From assembly GCA_014084085.1 (NCBI GenBank), contig NPFB01000012.1:1074583-1101226 (forward strand): 26,644 bases of DNA, written 5' to 3'. The position numbers were made by a program, and so were the translations under genes. The notes below the pieces were generated by a model. That model did not search any database. It worked only from the letters and a program-made list of their open reading frames with translations, and was not told the DNA's origin. This document shows, piece by piece, positions 1-7,861 of this stretch (within the stretch, counting starts at the first letter, position 1; every line of letters starts with the position of its first letter). The stretch is from Hondaea fermentalgiana. Lineage: Eukaryota; Sar; Bigyra; Thraustochytrida; Thraustochytriidae.

Positions 1-59
1 CCGGCGAGGCGATTGGCTGAAGTGCGGAATATCGCGAGTGCCAAATCTCCGTAACCTAT

Positions 60-84
60 CGTCTCCAGGTCTTACGTGGAGACG
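60..84. repeat. 8-bp inverted repeat (hairpin) left of the transposase
   Basis: CGTCTCCA at 60-67 is mirrored by its exact reverse complement TGGAGACG at 77-84 with a 9-base loop. It lies in the presumed left non-coding part of the transposon. It could be a subterminal binding site or chance. Confidence 0.4.
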
Positions 85-87
85 GTC

Positions 88-110
88 TAAAAATTATAAA
101 AAAAAAAAGG
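88..110 (+). promoter_or_regulatory. TATA-like A/T-rich tract upstream of the transposase
   Basis: A run containing AATTATAAAA and a poly-A stretch stands out in otherwise mixed sequence just before the first transposase ATG at 115. As a TATA box it would sit too close to that ATG. It would suit translation from the second in-frame ATG at 286. This is judged from composition only. Confidence 0.25.
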
Positions 111-114
111 GCTC

Positions 115-2808
115 ATGGCTGGAGGGCAACGAGTCGCAAGCGAGGTAGTGGGGAATTTTTCCCGTGCCCGCCCTCCTCAAAATCCAATTGTTTGCTGGTA
201 CTGCGCCGGCAACGCGTCCACGCCTCGCCCTTGCTGTCACTCGAAGCACGGACTCCGTGCTGACGCAGTGCTCCGTCGCAGAGCGATGATCTCGTCGCCG
301 GACGTGGACGTTGATGTCTCGTCGCCGAACGTGGACGTTGATGTCTCGTCGCCAAACGTGGGTATCGAGGTCTCGGCCAGGGAGTGCTACGACAACATAG
401 ACAAGTTCTGGCGAAGCTGCGGCAGTTTCCACGCGTGTGGCTTCGCAGATACACGTCTCGAGGAGCAACGAGCTTGCACCTCGAATTCATCTCCGATCTT
501 ACAATCTGACGATACGAACGAGCACGCGATTGATTCGTTGATCAACGAGGTCTCGGCCAGGGAGTGCTACGACAACATAGACAAGTTCTGGCGAAGCTGC
601 GGCAGTTTCCACGCGTGTGGCTTCGCAGATACACGTCTCGGGGAGCAACGAGCCTGCACCTCGAATTCATCTCCGATCTTACAATCTGACGATACGAACG
701 AGCACGCGATTGATTCGTTGATCAACGAGGTCTCGGCCGGGGAGTGCTTCGACAAGATACACAAGTTCTGGCGAAACTGCGGCAGCTTCCGCGCGTGTGG
801 CTTCGCAGATACACGTCTCGGGGAGCAACGAGCTTGCACCTCGAATTCATCTCCGATCTTAAAATCTGACGATGCGAACGAGCACGCGATTGATTCGTTG
901 TCAAACGCGATTAACGAGGCCTCGGCCGGGGAGTGCTTCGACAAGATAAACAAGTTCTGGCGAAGCTGCGGCAGTTTCCGCGCGTGTGGCTTCGCAGATA
1001 CACGTTTCAGGGGTCAACGAGTTTGCACCTCGACATCATCACTGATTGACGATGCGAATGAACATGCGAATAGCTCAGGCCCTGTTCACAATGAGTCACG
1101 CTTATTCTCAGAACAGGATGAAGGCTCAATCTGGAATGCAGAGCAAGTCGCAGAATGTCTTTCATCATTCTCTGCGTCTGGTGAGCCTTGCATTGGCATG
1201 TATCTGCTCACAAGAAAGCACAAAGTCATGTCGAGACACTACAGGCTCGAGATTCCTCCATACAACGACCCTGTGGAGGTAGAATTGGAGATAAGACTCA
1301 AAACACTCTGCACCCTCGTGCCGTGGTGGTGCTCGCCGGTTATCTTGAAATTGGAAGCGGCAGAACAGCTGGAACAGGACGCCATCATTGCGCGTAACTC
1401 TGGTCGCTTTCGAAAGGCGGCGGGCTTAAGATCGAAAGCAAGGAGGCTAAGAGGCCAGCCTCGAGTCTACAACTTTCTGAAGCGCGTCCCTCGCACAGGT
1501 TGGGAGGCATTTGTTCATAAACAGCACGGAGAAGCCATCGACCGAGACGTAGCTTTTCGCCGGTACATGAGAATGGACCTTGCTGCCTTTGAGTCTCTCA
1601 TGCACGTCATTGGGGACCACCGGGATCTGCAGAGAGATGCCACAAAAGCAAAACGCTCGGACATTGTTGTCTGTTGCCCCCGCACTATCGTGGCAGTGAC
1701 TCTGATGTTTTTGGGAGGTGGCAGTCTTCTTTCCATTGCTGAACAATTTGGCCTTCATCGTGATACTATCCCACGACTTGCCCGTGACGGTGTCAATGCA
1801 CTCCTGGCATACGAAGACCACTTCATTGACTCAAATCCTTTCAGCTCGCCCGAGAAGCTTGAAGCGCTTGCAACGGGATTCAATAAACGCACTTACAATT
1901 ATGACAAAGGACTGAGAACAATGCAAAATTGTGTGGGTGCCGTCGATGGCATTGTCATTCGTATGCTTAAGCCGGATGTGGCTGAAGTCGAACGATTCCG
2001 GAATCCAAAAGGGTACTATGCGCTCACGTTTCAGTGTATGTGCGACGCTGATCACATCATCACATTCGCTTCAAAGTACCACTACGGTAGCACAACAGAC
2101 TCTAACGCTTTCAGACTCTCTACACTTGGCAGGGCCGTCTACGAGAAAAAAAGATTGGGGGATAAATACTGGATCGCAGCTGACAATGCCTACGCTTGCA
2201 CCAATGAGATTCTTACTCCGTTCTCGCGAATGTCCCGGGCAATCAAGCATATTTCTTTCAATGAGAAACTGTCTTCGCTGCGATGCCGCATTGAGATCAC
2301 ATTTGGCATTCTGACGAACAAATTTCGAATCCTACGCTACATAAGGACGAGCTGTGTCGAGTTTGCGCAAGGAATCTTTCGCGCTTGTGTCTTACTTCAC
2401 AATCACTGCCGAAGGCGTAATGCACGCCTTGGCGTCCAAAGCGTGCGGCGACAAACTGAATATCGCGTAGAGACGAATAGCGATGGTACCACTGATATTC
2501 AAGATTTCTCGAGTATTCGCGTCATCGACGAATCTACTCCTCGGAACGCCTCTGAGGCTGCAGATTTCTCGATCGATACTGGCGGTGGTCGATTATGTGA
2601 AACTACGCCCACGAATAGCATGAAAACATCTCGTCGCAACGCTCTTGCAACTCATTTGGGTCGGTTCTACAAATTTGACATGGCAAAAGCACGAAAGCGC
2701 TGGCGCAAACACGTTGATGAAGAAATGCAACGAAGGGAGGAGCGCGCAGCCAAACGAAGGAATACTAGCACAGTATTTGAGGCGCAAGACTCGACGGAAC
2801 TCAATTGA
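115..2808 (+). CDS. PIF/Harbinger-like (HARBI1-type) DDE transposase with repeated N-terminus
   Basis: This 897-residue ORF encodes a transposase expected to cut and paste its own element in the nucleus. The C-terminal half resembles the DDE_Tnp_4/HARBI1 family. It has a helix-turn-helix-like stretch around residues 530-560 (SLLSIAEQFGLHRDT), then three candidate catalytic acids: D611 in GAVDG, D690 in AADNAY and E727 in RIEITFG. It continues with the family-typical FRILRY and LLHNHC segments and ends in a basic, charged tail. The N-terminal half is unusual. Three 9-residue SSPxVDVDV-like repeats are followed by four ~60-residue repeats (residues 85-321) rich in Cys, Trp and Phe, for which I know no family. 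The first Met is at 115. Met58 at 286 is an alternative, because a TATA-like A/T tract lies just before 115. All three acids and the open frame survive, so the gene could be active. The family call is firm; activity is inferred. Confidence 0.88.
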   Translation: MAGGQRVASEVVGNFSRARPPQNPIVCWYCAGNASTPRPCCHSKHGLRADAVLRRRAMISSPDVDVDVSSPNVDVDVSSPNVGIEVSARECYDNIDKFWRSCGSFHACGFADTRLEEQRACTSNSSPILQSDDTNEHAIDSLINEVSARECYDNIDKFWRSCGSFHACGFADTRLGEQRACTSNSSPILQSDDTNEHAIDSLINEVSAGECFDKIHKFWRNCGSFRACGFADTRLGEQRACTSNSSPILKSDDANEHAIDSLSNAINEASAGECFDKINKFWRSCGSFRACGFADTRFRGQRVCTSTSSLIDDANEHANSSGPVHNESRLFSEQDEGSIWNAEQVAECLSSFSASGEPCIGMYLLTRKHKVMSRHYRLEIPPYNDPVEVELEIRLKTLCTLVPWWCSPVILKLEAAEQLEQDAIIARNSGRFRKAAGLRSKARRLRGQPRVYNFLKRVPRTGWEAFVHKQHGEAIDRDVAFRRYMRMDLAAFESLMHVIGDHRDLQRDATKAKRSDIVVCCPRTIVAVTLMFLGGGSLLSIAEQFGLHRDTIPRLARDGVNALLAYEDHFIDSNPFSSPEKLEALATGFNKRTYNYDKGLRTMQNCVGAVDGIVIRMLKPDVAEVERFRNPKGYYALTFQCMCDADHIITFASKYHYGSTTDSNAFRLSTLGRAVYEKKRLGDKYWIAADNAYACTNEILTPFSRMSRAIKHISFNEKLSSLRCRIEITFGILTNKFRILRYIRTSCVEFAQGIFRACVLLHNHCRRRNARLGVQSVRRQTEYRVETNSDGTTDIQDFSSIRVIDESTPRNASEAADFSIDTGGGRLCETTPTNSMKTSRRNALATHLGRFYKFDMAKARKRWRKHVDEEMQRREERAAKRRNTSTVFEAQDSTELN
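291..371 (+). repeat. three 27-bp coding repeats
   Basis: Three in-frame copies begin at 291, 318 and 345, each starting CTCGTCGCC. They encode SSPDVDVDV, SSPNVDVDV and SSPNVGIEV. They lie directly before the larger 180-bp array in the transposase ORF. The first two copies are nearly identical and the third has drifted. Confidence 0.85.
367..1077 (+). repeat. four tandem ~180-bp coding repeats in the transposase N-terminus
   Basis: The units are 367-546, 547-726, 727-915 and 916-about 1077 (60, 60, 63 and about 54 codons). Units 1 and 2 differ at two bases (461/641 and 474/654). Units 3 and 4 are more diverged but stay in frame. Shared residues are EC[YF]D, KFWR, CGSF and ACGFADTR, so each unit keeps four cysteines and one tryptophan. 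The period and coding frame rule out a CRISPR array. The function is unknown. Confidence 0.92.
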
Positions 2809-2820
2809 CTGAATATGAAC

Positions 2821-5316
2821 TCATATTGAATTTCTCCTCAATACCTGGCCTAGGTCCGTGAAGAGTTTACGTATGTCTGACTCGTATTCGTCTCGTTCCG
2901 TTTGAGACAGATGTGTAGCCATTTCCAGATAATCCTTTAAGTCCTCGATTCTTTTACGAATCCTTTTCGCGTCTTCCTGTTGCGCTTGGAATTTCCTTTT
3001 CGCGTCTTCCTGTTGCGCTTGGAATTCAATCTCATCCTTTTCTAATTTGAGCTTTGCGTGGCGCACTTCTCCCATGGATTCAATCTCGCGCCTCTGTTCT
3101 TCCAATCGTGCAAGATTGAGCTTCTTCTTCGCCTGCTCCTCCTCTTTGCTCATCTTCGGCATTTTAGATGTGAGAATGTCCTCCACATTCAGATTCTCCT
3201 CGGAAGTCTGATTTGGTTTCTTGCGCTTGGAGGAGCGGCCCGTAGTAGCAGACCTGGATCTTGCTCTTCGCCTTGGCAATGGTGTGCTCGATGCTTGTGA
3301 CGGCGTTGAAGAACGATGTCGGGGCGTCTCGGCACCAAAGGTCGATTCGCTGGACGCATCAACAATCGCACTTGATATCATAGAGCGAGAAGAAGAGTCG
3401 TGCCGAGAAGTATTGGAAGATTGACTCGGTACAGCGATTCTCGCTGCACTTGAGGCTCCCAGAGAATGATGGTCTTCTGACGAGCTCAGCTCAAAGTCAC
3501 TTGAATCACTTTCTTCTGCGGTCGTCTTCCTTGCGTGGTGCTGCCTACTTCCTCGTTGGGGGCCCCTTGCATGCCGTTTGGTTCCAAGGATGCTCGCAAG
3601 GATTCCGCCATCAGTTTTGGAGAGGAGCATCAGGTACAGAACCGCATCAACGTGAAGCGAGCATCGTGTCTTTAGACTGTCACGCAACTGCCAGCCACTT
3701 TGAACTTCAGAGACGTCCGTTGCGCTTGCGCCATAAACATTATAACCCACGTCATCATCATCATTGCCACCGGCATCATCATCACTATTGTCACTATCCT
3801 CACCGTCGCTTTCTAGAGATTCGCCATCCCTCAACTTCTTGGCTCTGTGCCTTTTTCTCCTTTCCGCACCATGAGAGGCTGCAGCAGAAATTGGATCAGC
3901 GTCGTTAAAGCCACTTGACTCCGCCAATTTCATGGCAGTTTGAAAATCGCCTTTCATCTTCTTGAGCAATGCTCTCGCCGATGACTCGTCAAGCCTCAGC
4001 TTATCGGTCTCGGGGGCCTTCGATGGGTCGACACCCACTTGGTCTGCGGAAAATTGGGGGTTGATGACGTAGGCCTTATCGTTGACCAGATCGGCCAATT
4101 TGCTAAAGACACTGGTTTCCAGCTGCTGCCGTCCATTTTCGCCTGGGCTCCCATCCACTGGACCTGGGCTGCAAAGGATTCTCTGAACGTCGCAACTCTC
4201 TTCGCGCGACTCGTCGAGAACGATTTCTGCTGCTCGCGCGGCAACGTCTCCCATATCGTAAGACTTGTAGTTCTTTCTGGGCAGCGCCCGCGTCTTCTTG
4301 GGTTGTGCTCGGTCCAGATTGTAGCCCGTCCTTTTCTTGAGCGCAAGATTTAACTTCTCCAACATCCAATCCAGAAAGTCTCTCCCTTCACCAGAAGGCG
4401 CAACGGTCTGCAATTTGAGCTTATCACCTTCGCTGCGCATCAGGAATGGAATCGTGTACAACAACAGCGCCATAAGGAGCATATCGACCAAAGTTTTCGG
4501 CCGAGCCTCGCCAAAGGAGAAGACATTTTCAGCATCACCCTTGGGTAACAAAGAGAAAGGTAAGACTCTCATGTTATTCGAAATCTTACGCTTGTCCACG
4601 TAAGAGAATATCTTCGCAAGATAGGCCTTGTTTCCACCAGCTTTGCTAAGGACTTTCGCAATAGATGTCCCAACTTTAACATCGAGACTCTGCTGGTCTG
4701 CGGGACTCAATGCTTCGAATACCTTTTGCGCCTGCACAGCCACAGCTTTCCTGGCCTTTTCGTGGCATCTAAAGAGCGACTCGCCATCTTTGAAGTGCTC
4801 GCAAAGCGATGCCTTCCGAGAAATGGATCCTTCAGACAGGAAATTTCGGATGATCACATCAACGTCAGTGTCTCGGCTCAGGAGTTTACTGAGCTCAGAC
4901 TTGGCACTTGACTCCAACGCTTTTGCCCATCTCATTTCCGGGCCGGAAGACGCACCAGTAGATGGAGCAGGTGACGCCTCTAACCCGACGCTGAGCGTCG
5001 AGCTTCGTTCTGTTGCAGGTGGAGGAGCCCTGGCACCCTCCCTCTCCTGTAGTGATCGCGACAACGATGAGGAAAACGTCCTAGCATCAGACACACTCGG
5101 CCGATCTAGATTTGATACGTGAATCGAGGGCGGCAGACGCTTTGCGGTTACAGCTTCAATCCCGATGTCGTGTGCGGTAAAGTCCTCCACGAGACGTTCA
5201 AGTTCTGCTTCCGCAGACACAGCCCTGTGGGCTCCATCTTCACCCGTCGCTCTTTCGTGAGGCGAGGGAGACCGCGTCTCTCCGTTGCCATGCCTTGAGC
5301 CGTGTGCATCACTCAT
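2821..5316 (-). CDS. Unrecognised coiled-coil protein, probable second ORF of the transposon
   Basis: I do not recognise this protein. From the chosen Met (5316) it has 831 residues. The order is a Ser/Pro/Glu-rich N-terminus, a mixed helical central region, an Asp/Ser-rich acidic stretch (DGEDSDNSDDDAGGNDDDD), a Ser-rich stretch, a basic nuclear-localisation-like SSKRKKP, and a long charged C-terminal coiled coil with an 11-residue repeat. The frame stays open to an upstream Met at 5592. That extension is mostly poly-Leu read from a CAG/CTG microsatellite, so I prefer the Met at 5316, which starts MSDAH. It converges on the transposase with 12 bases between stop codons. Harbinger elements usually carry a second, Myb/SANT-like ORF that helps DNA binding or nuclear import. 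No Trp-spaced SANT repeat is visible here, so that role is only inferred from position. It could also be an unrelated host gene. Confidence 0.65.
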   Translation of the reverse strand: MSDAHGSRHGNGETRSPSPHERATGEDGAHRAVSAEAELERLVEDFTAHDIGIEAVTAKRLPPSIHVSNLDRPSVSDARTFSSSLSRSLQEREGARAPPPATERSSTLSVGLEASPAPSTGASSGPEMRWAKALESSAKSELSKLLSRDTDVDVIIRNFLSEGSISRKASLCEHFKDGESLFRCHEKARKAVAVQAQKVFEALSPADQQSLDVKVGTSIAKVLSKAGGNKAYLAKIFSYVDKRKISNNMRVLPFSLLPKGDAENVFSFGEARPKTLVDMLLMALLLYTIPFLMRSEGDKLKLQTVAPSGEGRDFLDWMLEKLNLALKKRTGYNLDRAQPKKTRALPRKNYKSYDMGDVAARAAEIVLDESREESCDVQRILCSPGPVDGSPGENGRQQLETSVFSKLADLVNDKAYVINPQFSADQVGVDPSKAPETDKLRLDESSARALLKKMKGDFQTAMKLAESSGFNDADPISAAASHGAERRKRHRAKKLRDGESLESDGEDSDNSDDDAGGNDDDDVGYNVYGASATDVSEVQSGWQLRDSLKTRCSLHVDAVLYLMLLSKTDGGILASILGTKRHARGPQRGSRQHHARKTTAEESDSSDFELSSSEDHHSLGASSAARIAVPSQSSNTSRHDSSSRSMISSAIVDASSESTFGAETPRHRSSTPSQASSTPLPRRRARSRSATTGRSSKRKKPNQTSEENLNVEDILTSKMPKMSKEEEQAKKKLNLARLEEQRREIESMGEVRHAKLKLEKDEIEFQAQQEDAKRKFQAQQEDAKRIRKRIEDLKDYLEMATHLSQTERDEYESDIRKLFTDLGQVLRRNSI
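2961..3026 (-). repeat. two 33-bp coding repeats in the coiled coil
   Basis: Two near-identical 33-base units start at 2961 and 2994. On the - strand they encode FQAQQEDAKRK and FQAQQEDAKRI. An 11-residue period is compatible with a continuing coiled coil. Confidence 0.8.
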
Positions 5317-6165
5317 GAAAGCGCGCTCGCTATCTCGTCCGTGGCGCTTGACTCTTTGACTCTTTGACGGCGCTCTTACGCACCAACCAGGTGTGTTTAT
5401 GGCTCCACGGTCGCTCTTGCTCGAGCTTTTTACAGTTAGTGTCGAGGGGTATTCTGAAGATTGGGTTTCGCACACCGCGGCCAGCTGGACGTGGTGCAGG
5501 TGGGTAGAGGTTAGGCAAACAAGCAGCAGCAGCAGCAGCAAGAGATGCAGCAGCAAGAGATGCAGCAGCAGCAACAGCGGACGTCCCAGCATGCGAGCAA
5601 AGACCGCATTCCTTGGATTTCATGGCGCGACAAGCTCCTGAGAACACGGGTAGAGGCTGCCGTGCAGAATCACGAAGGAAAGCATGCTTGGCAGACGCGC
5701 AAAGATTTGCTCTCGCCTATTCTTAGAATTTTTTTTCGAAAAAGTCGTGGGAGAGCGTGTGAGAGTTCGTTGCCGTCAATCAAATCCCTTGAATCGCGCG
5801 CACGCGCGCGAGACGCGAGTCTCGCCTTCGTCCACGCGCCTCGCGCACGACACACACGAACGGGAAGCAGGCGCAGACTTGCTATAAGGTAGCGGCGGCG
5901 TGTTGCGCGGGCCACGAGATAACCAAGACGCATGCATAGAATGGCCGGCGGCGTGAAGTCAATCGAGACCACCCGCTCCTCGACGACGACGAAGCGCGCC
6001 TTGCGGCTGGCCCTGGTGGCTGGCTAAGCAGAACGCTCCAATTGGCTCTCGAGCAGACCGCCCTGCTCTGCCTCGGCTCGCTGCGCGACGCGAAGATTGC
6101 AGCAGACGCGAGCGTCACGTATCGCGTGCACCAGTTCTCAAGTTAGCCTCAAGCAGCACAGCGCG
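5317..6165. other. Divergent intergenic region between the transposon ORF and the formiminotransferase gene
   Basis: No convincing gene is seen. The region holds the CAG microsatellite (5523-5578), a T-rich run near 5729-5737, an alternating CGCGCGCACGCGCGCG tract near 5795-5810 that could favour Z-DNA, and GC-rich sequence up to the next gene. It should contain the right end of the transposon and the promoter of the formiminotransferase gene, but neither could be placed. Confidence 0.6.
5523..5578. repeat. CAG/CTG microsatellite, interrupted
   Basis: (GCA)6 is followed by two copies of a GCAGCAAGAGAT-like unit and further CAG/CAA triplets. On the - strand it reads as poly-Leu in an upstream extension of the coiled-coil ORF. 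That hydrophobic run looks like a signal peptide but is explained by the repeat. Confidence 0.9.
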
Positions 6166-7050
6166 ATGCGGGCCGTCTCGAACGTCTACGTGTCCTGTGG
6201 CGGCAAGAGCGGTCTTCTCATGCGCGCACGGAGAGGAGAGGCCACGCGTAAAACCTGCGTCAATGTCTTCTCCGATGAGGCCTACGGACGCTCCTCGCTG
6301 ACGCTCGCCGGCGAGCTCAAGACGGTCATGGCCGCCGCGCACGAGATTGTGGCGCTTGCCGTAGAAAACCTCTCTCTCGACGATCACCACGCAAAGCATC
6401 CGCGCATTGGAGTCGCGGACCATGTGCTGCTCTCGCCAGTTCACCCAGAAGATCTTGACAGCCTCGAAGACGCTGCTCGCGATCTTGCGCAAAGCCTTAC
6501 GGAATCCACGCCTCGTCTCAAGACCGCCGCGTACTCGCGGTCCGCACCGCTCGCGGCGTTGCGCCGTGCAACGCCCTACTTTACTGACGCTGCCCTTTCT
6601 GGACCGCTCGACCCCAGTCTCGATCGCACGAGCGAGCTTACTGGCGTTTCCACCTTTGGCCCTGAGCGATTCGACTCGAGCCTTGGCATGACTTGTGTTG
6701 GTGCTGCGCCTTGGATCACCAATTTCAACGTTCCATTGCCGTCTGGCACGACCCTCGAAGATGCAAAGCGCATTGCAAACGCAATTCGTTCCCGAGGCGG
6801 AGGAGAACATGCGCTTCCTGCCGTTCAAGCCGTGGGTCTTGCTCATAGCGATGGTCGCGTCGAAATTGGATGCAACCTTCAGGATCTTTCGCAGACGAGC
6901 CCGCCCGATGTCGAGGTTGCCATCGCCAAGCTTTTGGGCATCAAGCAGCAAGTTTCAAAGTATGCCAATCTCATTGGTCTCGAAGAGAAAATCTCTGGCT
7001 ATGTTATTGGCAAGCGCTGGGACGAGCTCCTCTCGCTTGCTGAGCGATAA
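6166..7050 (+). CDS. Stand-alone formiminotransferase-domain protein (FTCD N-terminal half)
   Basis: The 294-residue product resembles the formiminotransferase part of FTCD, which moves the formimino group between N-formimino-glutamate and tetrahydrofolate in histidine breakdown. Both subdomains are visible. The N-subdomain has SNVYVS at its start, FSDEAY and the AKHPRIGVADH segment. In the last, H78 aligns with the catalytic His of the HPRMGALD motif of FTCD. The C-subdomain has ITNFNVPL, then IRSRGGG, VQAVGL and VEIGCNLQD. No cyclodeaminase domain follows, so this is a single-function form. Another in-frame Met lies 23 codons upstream at 6097. That leader is basic, Ser/Thr-rich and without acidic residues, so a mitochondrial presequence is possible. 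I chose 6166 because the domain starts there. The fold assignment is firm. The exact substrate is less certain because stand-alone members are poorly characterised. Confidence 0.85.
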   Translation: MRAVSNVYVSCGGKSGLLMRARRGEATRKTCVNVFSDEAYGRSSLTLAGELKTVMAAAHEIVALAVENLSLDDHHAKHPRIGVADHVLLSPVHPEDLDSLEDAARDLAQSLTESTPRLKTAAYSRSAPLAALRRATPYFTDAALSGPLDPSLDRTSELTGVSTFGPERFDSSLGMTCVGAAPWITNFNVPLPSGTTLEDAKRIANAIRSRGGGEHALPAVQAVGLAHSDGRVEIGCNLQDLSQTSPPDVEVAIAKLLGIKQQVSKYANLIGLEEKISGYVIGKRWDELLSLAER

Positions 7051-7861
7051 TAGAAACAATAACATGAAAGAAAAAGTGGAAATTCTCTGAAATAGGTCTA
7101 TTCTGTGCTGTTTGTGTTCAGATTGCTACAATGAAATCCAGGCTCGATCAACTTGAAGCCAAAGAAAATCAAGTTCCGCGTTTCTTCGTGTTGAAAAAAA
7201 GAAAAGAAAAGAGAGAAGAATGCAACAAAACGCTTGATGTACTTGTGCGCAATCAGTTCTTCTGCCACGCGATAGCATCATCCATTTTTGGAAAAAGACT
7301 CAGCGACGCTCTGCGAGGCTTCTTCTTGGATGGGTTCTTTATCCAACGCGAGCGACCTAAAATGACGTTCCGACGTGTGCTCCCAACTTTCGCTCGAGCT
7401 TTGTGCGTGACACCGAGTTCATCGCGAGCATCCTGATAGTAAAAACGCACGTTGCGCCGCCACGTCCATGGTCAGATACGTTCTTTCTTTCTCTTGCAGC
7501 CGCCATCATCATCACCTCTAGAATGTCCCAACTTTTTTCTTTTTTTCTCGTTGTTGGGGAAAGAAGGAAGGAAGAAGGGATGGGGGGGGGGGGGGGGGGG
7601 GGGCGGTTCGAAAACCTTGTTAGTAAATGAGAAAAAAAATTATCATCATTGACTGTGAACGAACAAACAAACAAACAACCAAGCAAACAAACAGGGAAAG
7701 CCGTCGTCGCGACCAAAGCGATGCGCGCGCGAGAGGCGGGGCCGCGCGCAAGACCGCAATCGCTGCCGGCGCAAGGCGGCAGCGCTCGCCGCGGCGATCA
7801 CGGCGGCGATATTGCGCACGGCAGACGTGCAGACGCCAGTGCCAGTGCCAGCGCCAGGAAC
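7051..7861. other. Intergenic region between the formiminotransferase and PH-domain genes
   Basis: No gene is recognised. Short ORFs here change frame around homopolymers and have no domain-like sequence. The region contains a T-rich tract (7531-7548), a purine-rich tract ending in 22 G (7557-7603) and AAAC repeats at 7661-7697. It also has GCCAGT repeats just before the chosen PH-gene start. It probably carries the 3' end of one transcript and the promoter and leader of the next. Confidence 0.6.
7582..7603. repeat. 22-base poly-G tract after a purine-rich stretch
   Basis: Twenty-two consecutive G follow GGGGAAAGAAGGAAGGAAG-type sequence (7557-7580) and are preceded by a pyrimidine run. Such tracts can form G-quadruplex or triplex DNA. 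The exact length in an assembly is often unreliable. Confidence 0.9.

Noticed and set aside
567..953. Open frame on the - strand across the transposase repeats
   Set aside because: It is a mirror of the tandem repeats. With units in multiples of three, an absence of stops in one unit is copied to all. No independent protein features are seen.
367..1077. Regularly spaced repeats that might suggest a CRISPR-like array
   Set aside because: The units are about 180 bases, contiguous without spacers, and translate in one frame inside a transposase ORF in an apparently eukaryotic sequence.
5317..5592. Leu-rich signal peptide or transmembrane start of the - strand transposon ORF
   Set aside because: The Leu run is the translation of a CAG/CTG microsatellite, and a later Met gives a normal start. 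It is kept only as an alternative.
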